Source: Allomuricauda sp.
GTDB taxonomy: Bacteria; Bacteroidota; Bacteroidia; Flavobacteriales; Flavobacteriaceae
DNA: 64,000 bases
Direction: 5' to 3'
Assembly (NCBI GenBank): GCA_030148335.1
Contig: JASBTQ010000008.1
Span: 1 to 64,000, forward strand
A program made the position numbers and the translations under genes. The notes under the pieces are model-generated. The model ran no database searches. It saw only the letters and a program-made list of their open reading frames with translations, and was not told the origin of the DNA. Positions 63,260 to 64,000 of the stretch are shown here, piece by piece (position 1 is the stretch's first letter; every line of letters begins with the position of its first letter).

Positions 63260-64000
63260 AGAACTTCAATACCTGTTCGACAGAGTCGAAAACCAACTGA
63301 AAAAAGACCTTCCCTTTGCCATCTATCGAAAACCGCAACAGGAAGAACTTGTCGGTGTTTTTCAGATGGACAATGAACTCCGGTTTACCAATTTTCAGGA
63401 AAAAGGATTTGTTTTTGCCCCGTTCGATCTGAAAAAAGGGACCGTCCTGATTCGACCTGATGAAATTGCAACGGGAACCCATTCGTTTCAAAAGAAATTG
63501 GACAGAGCCGAAGTCGCTCTTTCTGATGAGGGAAAAAAGGAACATTTGCAATTGGTTGAAAAGGGAATCCAGGAAATTGGAAAAGGAAACCTGAAAAAAG
63601 TGGTCCTATCCAGAAAAATGGAGGTGGCCTTGACCAAAAGTCCCCTTGCCTTTTTTGATGGTCTTTTGCAACAGTACCCTAACGCATGTTGTTACCTGTT
63701 CCACCATCCCGAAGTGGGCACTTGGTGCGGGGCAACACCCGAAACTTTGGTAAAGGTCAAGGGTGGGGAGTTATGGACCATGTCCTTGGCCGCGACCTTG
63801 ACCTTCGAAGGCAACGAAAACCCAAAATGGGGTAGTAAGGAGATCGAGGAGCAGAACATGGTGTCCGATTACATCCGGGAAAAATTGCACCCCGCTCTGG
63901 AACGGCTGGAAATCGATGAGGCAAAATCCATTAGGGCGGGAAATCTTTGGCATTTGAGGTCCGAAGTGAGGGGAAGGATGAAACCCGAAACGGACATCCA
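63240..64000 (+). CDS. menF: Isochorismate synthase / chorismate-binding enzyme (cut by window edge)
   Basis: An open frame runs from 63234 to the window end. It contains KKDLPFAIYRKP, KKVVLSRKMEVALTKSPLA, LFHHPEVGTWCGATPETLV and MSLAATLTFEG, the conserved core of chorismate-using enzymes; the isochorismate synthase subgroup is favoured by the menI neighbour. The only start giving the full N-terminus is TTG at 63240 (HYPENKELQYLF), which overlaps the thioesterase by 20 bases. About 253 residues are visible; the C-terminal active-site half (EIHP region) lies outside. It starts menaquinone synthesis from chorismate. Confidence 0.88.
   Translation, partial: MHYPENKELQYLFDRVENQLKKDLPFAIYRKPQQEELVGVFQMDNELRFTNFQEKGFVFAPFDLKKGTVLIRPDEIATGTHSFQKKLDRAEVALSDEGKKEHLQLVEKGIQEIGKGNLKKVVLSRKMEVALTKSPLAFFDGLLQQYPNACCYLFHHPEVGTWCGATPETLVKVKGGELWTMSLAATLTFEGNENPKWGSKEIEEQNMVSDYIREKLHPALERLEIDEAKSIRAGNLWHLRSEVRGRMKPETDI

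Overview
The window reads as one contiguous stretch of a Bacteroidota chromosome, most likely a marine member of the Flavobacteriaceae (Muricauda/Allomuricauda-like; this is my inference from gene content, not a search). The evidence is the single-chain ResB-CcsA haem lyase, bacillithiol deacetylase BshB1, TPR-bearing histidine kinases, the DUF4290 and DUF493 proteins beside MurA, a type IX secretion (T9SS) C-terminal sorting domain, SprB-type repeats, and flavobacterial promoters (TTTG, about 20 bases, TAnnTTTG).

Left part (1-31 kb) is core genome. It starts with the N-terminus of an HU protein, then fmt and recQ, an AAA ATPase, DUF493, DUF4290 and murA (with Asp in place of the fosfomycin-target Cys), an orphan LytS-like kinase, pirin and an exported M20 amidohydrolase. 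A photolyase/SDR/SRPBCC operon follows. A long minus-strand run then holds a DUF2520 protein, a KdsC-like phosphatase, Maf, a lipoprotein, a PIG-L deacetylase, an unannotated 33-residue membrane protein and a sodium symporter. Plus-strand ccsBA, a MATE exporter, a Cys/Met PLP enzyme and bshB1 come next, then a second TPR kinase and tRNA-His.

The accessory part (31.4-57.9 kb) is the most interesting. Five very large exported-protein genes lie nose to tail: a 1575-residue beta-rich protein without a domain I recognise, a fibronectin-III protein, an SprB-repeat protein with a T9SS sorting domain, a PKD lipoprotein and a TANFOR-like protein. An outer-membrane beta-barrel gene at 56.2 kb closes the set. 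Between the TANFOR-like gene and the barrel lies an AT-rich array that looks like a polymorphic toxin locus. It holds an NlpC/P60-like cysteine amidase with two tandem paralogous lipoproteins and a truncated third, a metzincin fragment with a partner, and an orphan cassette. The cassette repeats about 260 bases of the TANFOR-like gene and then runs into a different C-terminus ending in a C39-like peptidase, followed by a lipoprotein with an SH3 domain and another secreted small protein. REP-like palindromes and a broken REP-associated transposase are embedded in the array. I read this as a surface apparatus with exchangeable peptidase/amidase tips and periplasmic immunity proteins; that reading is inference.

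Right part (58-64 kb) returns to core-like genes: an M28 peptidase, a DadA-like oxidoreductase, a secreted unknown, an alpha/beta hydrolase, and a hotdog thioesterase overlapping an isochorismate synthase (menaquinone pathway) cut by the window end.
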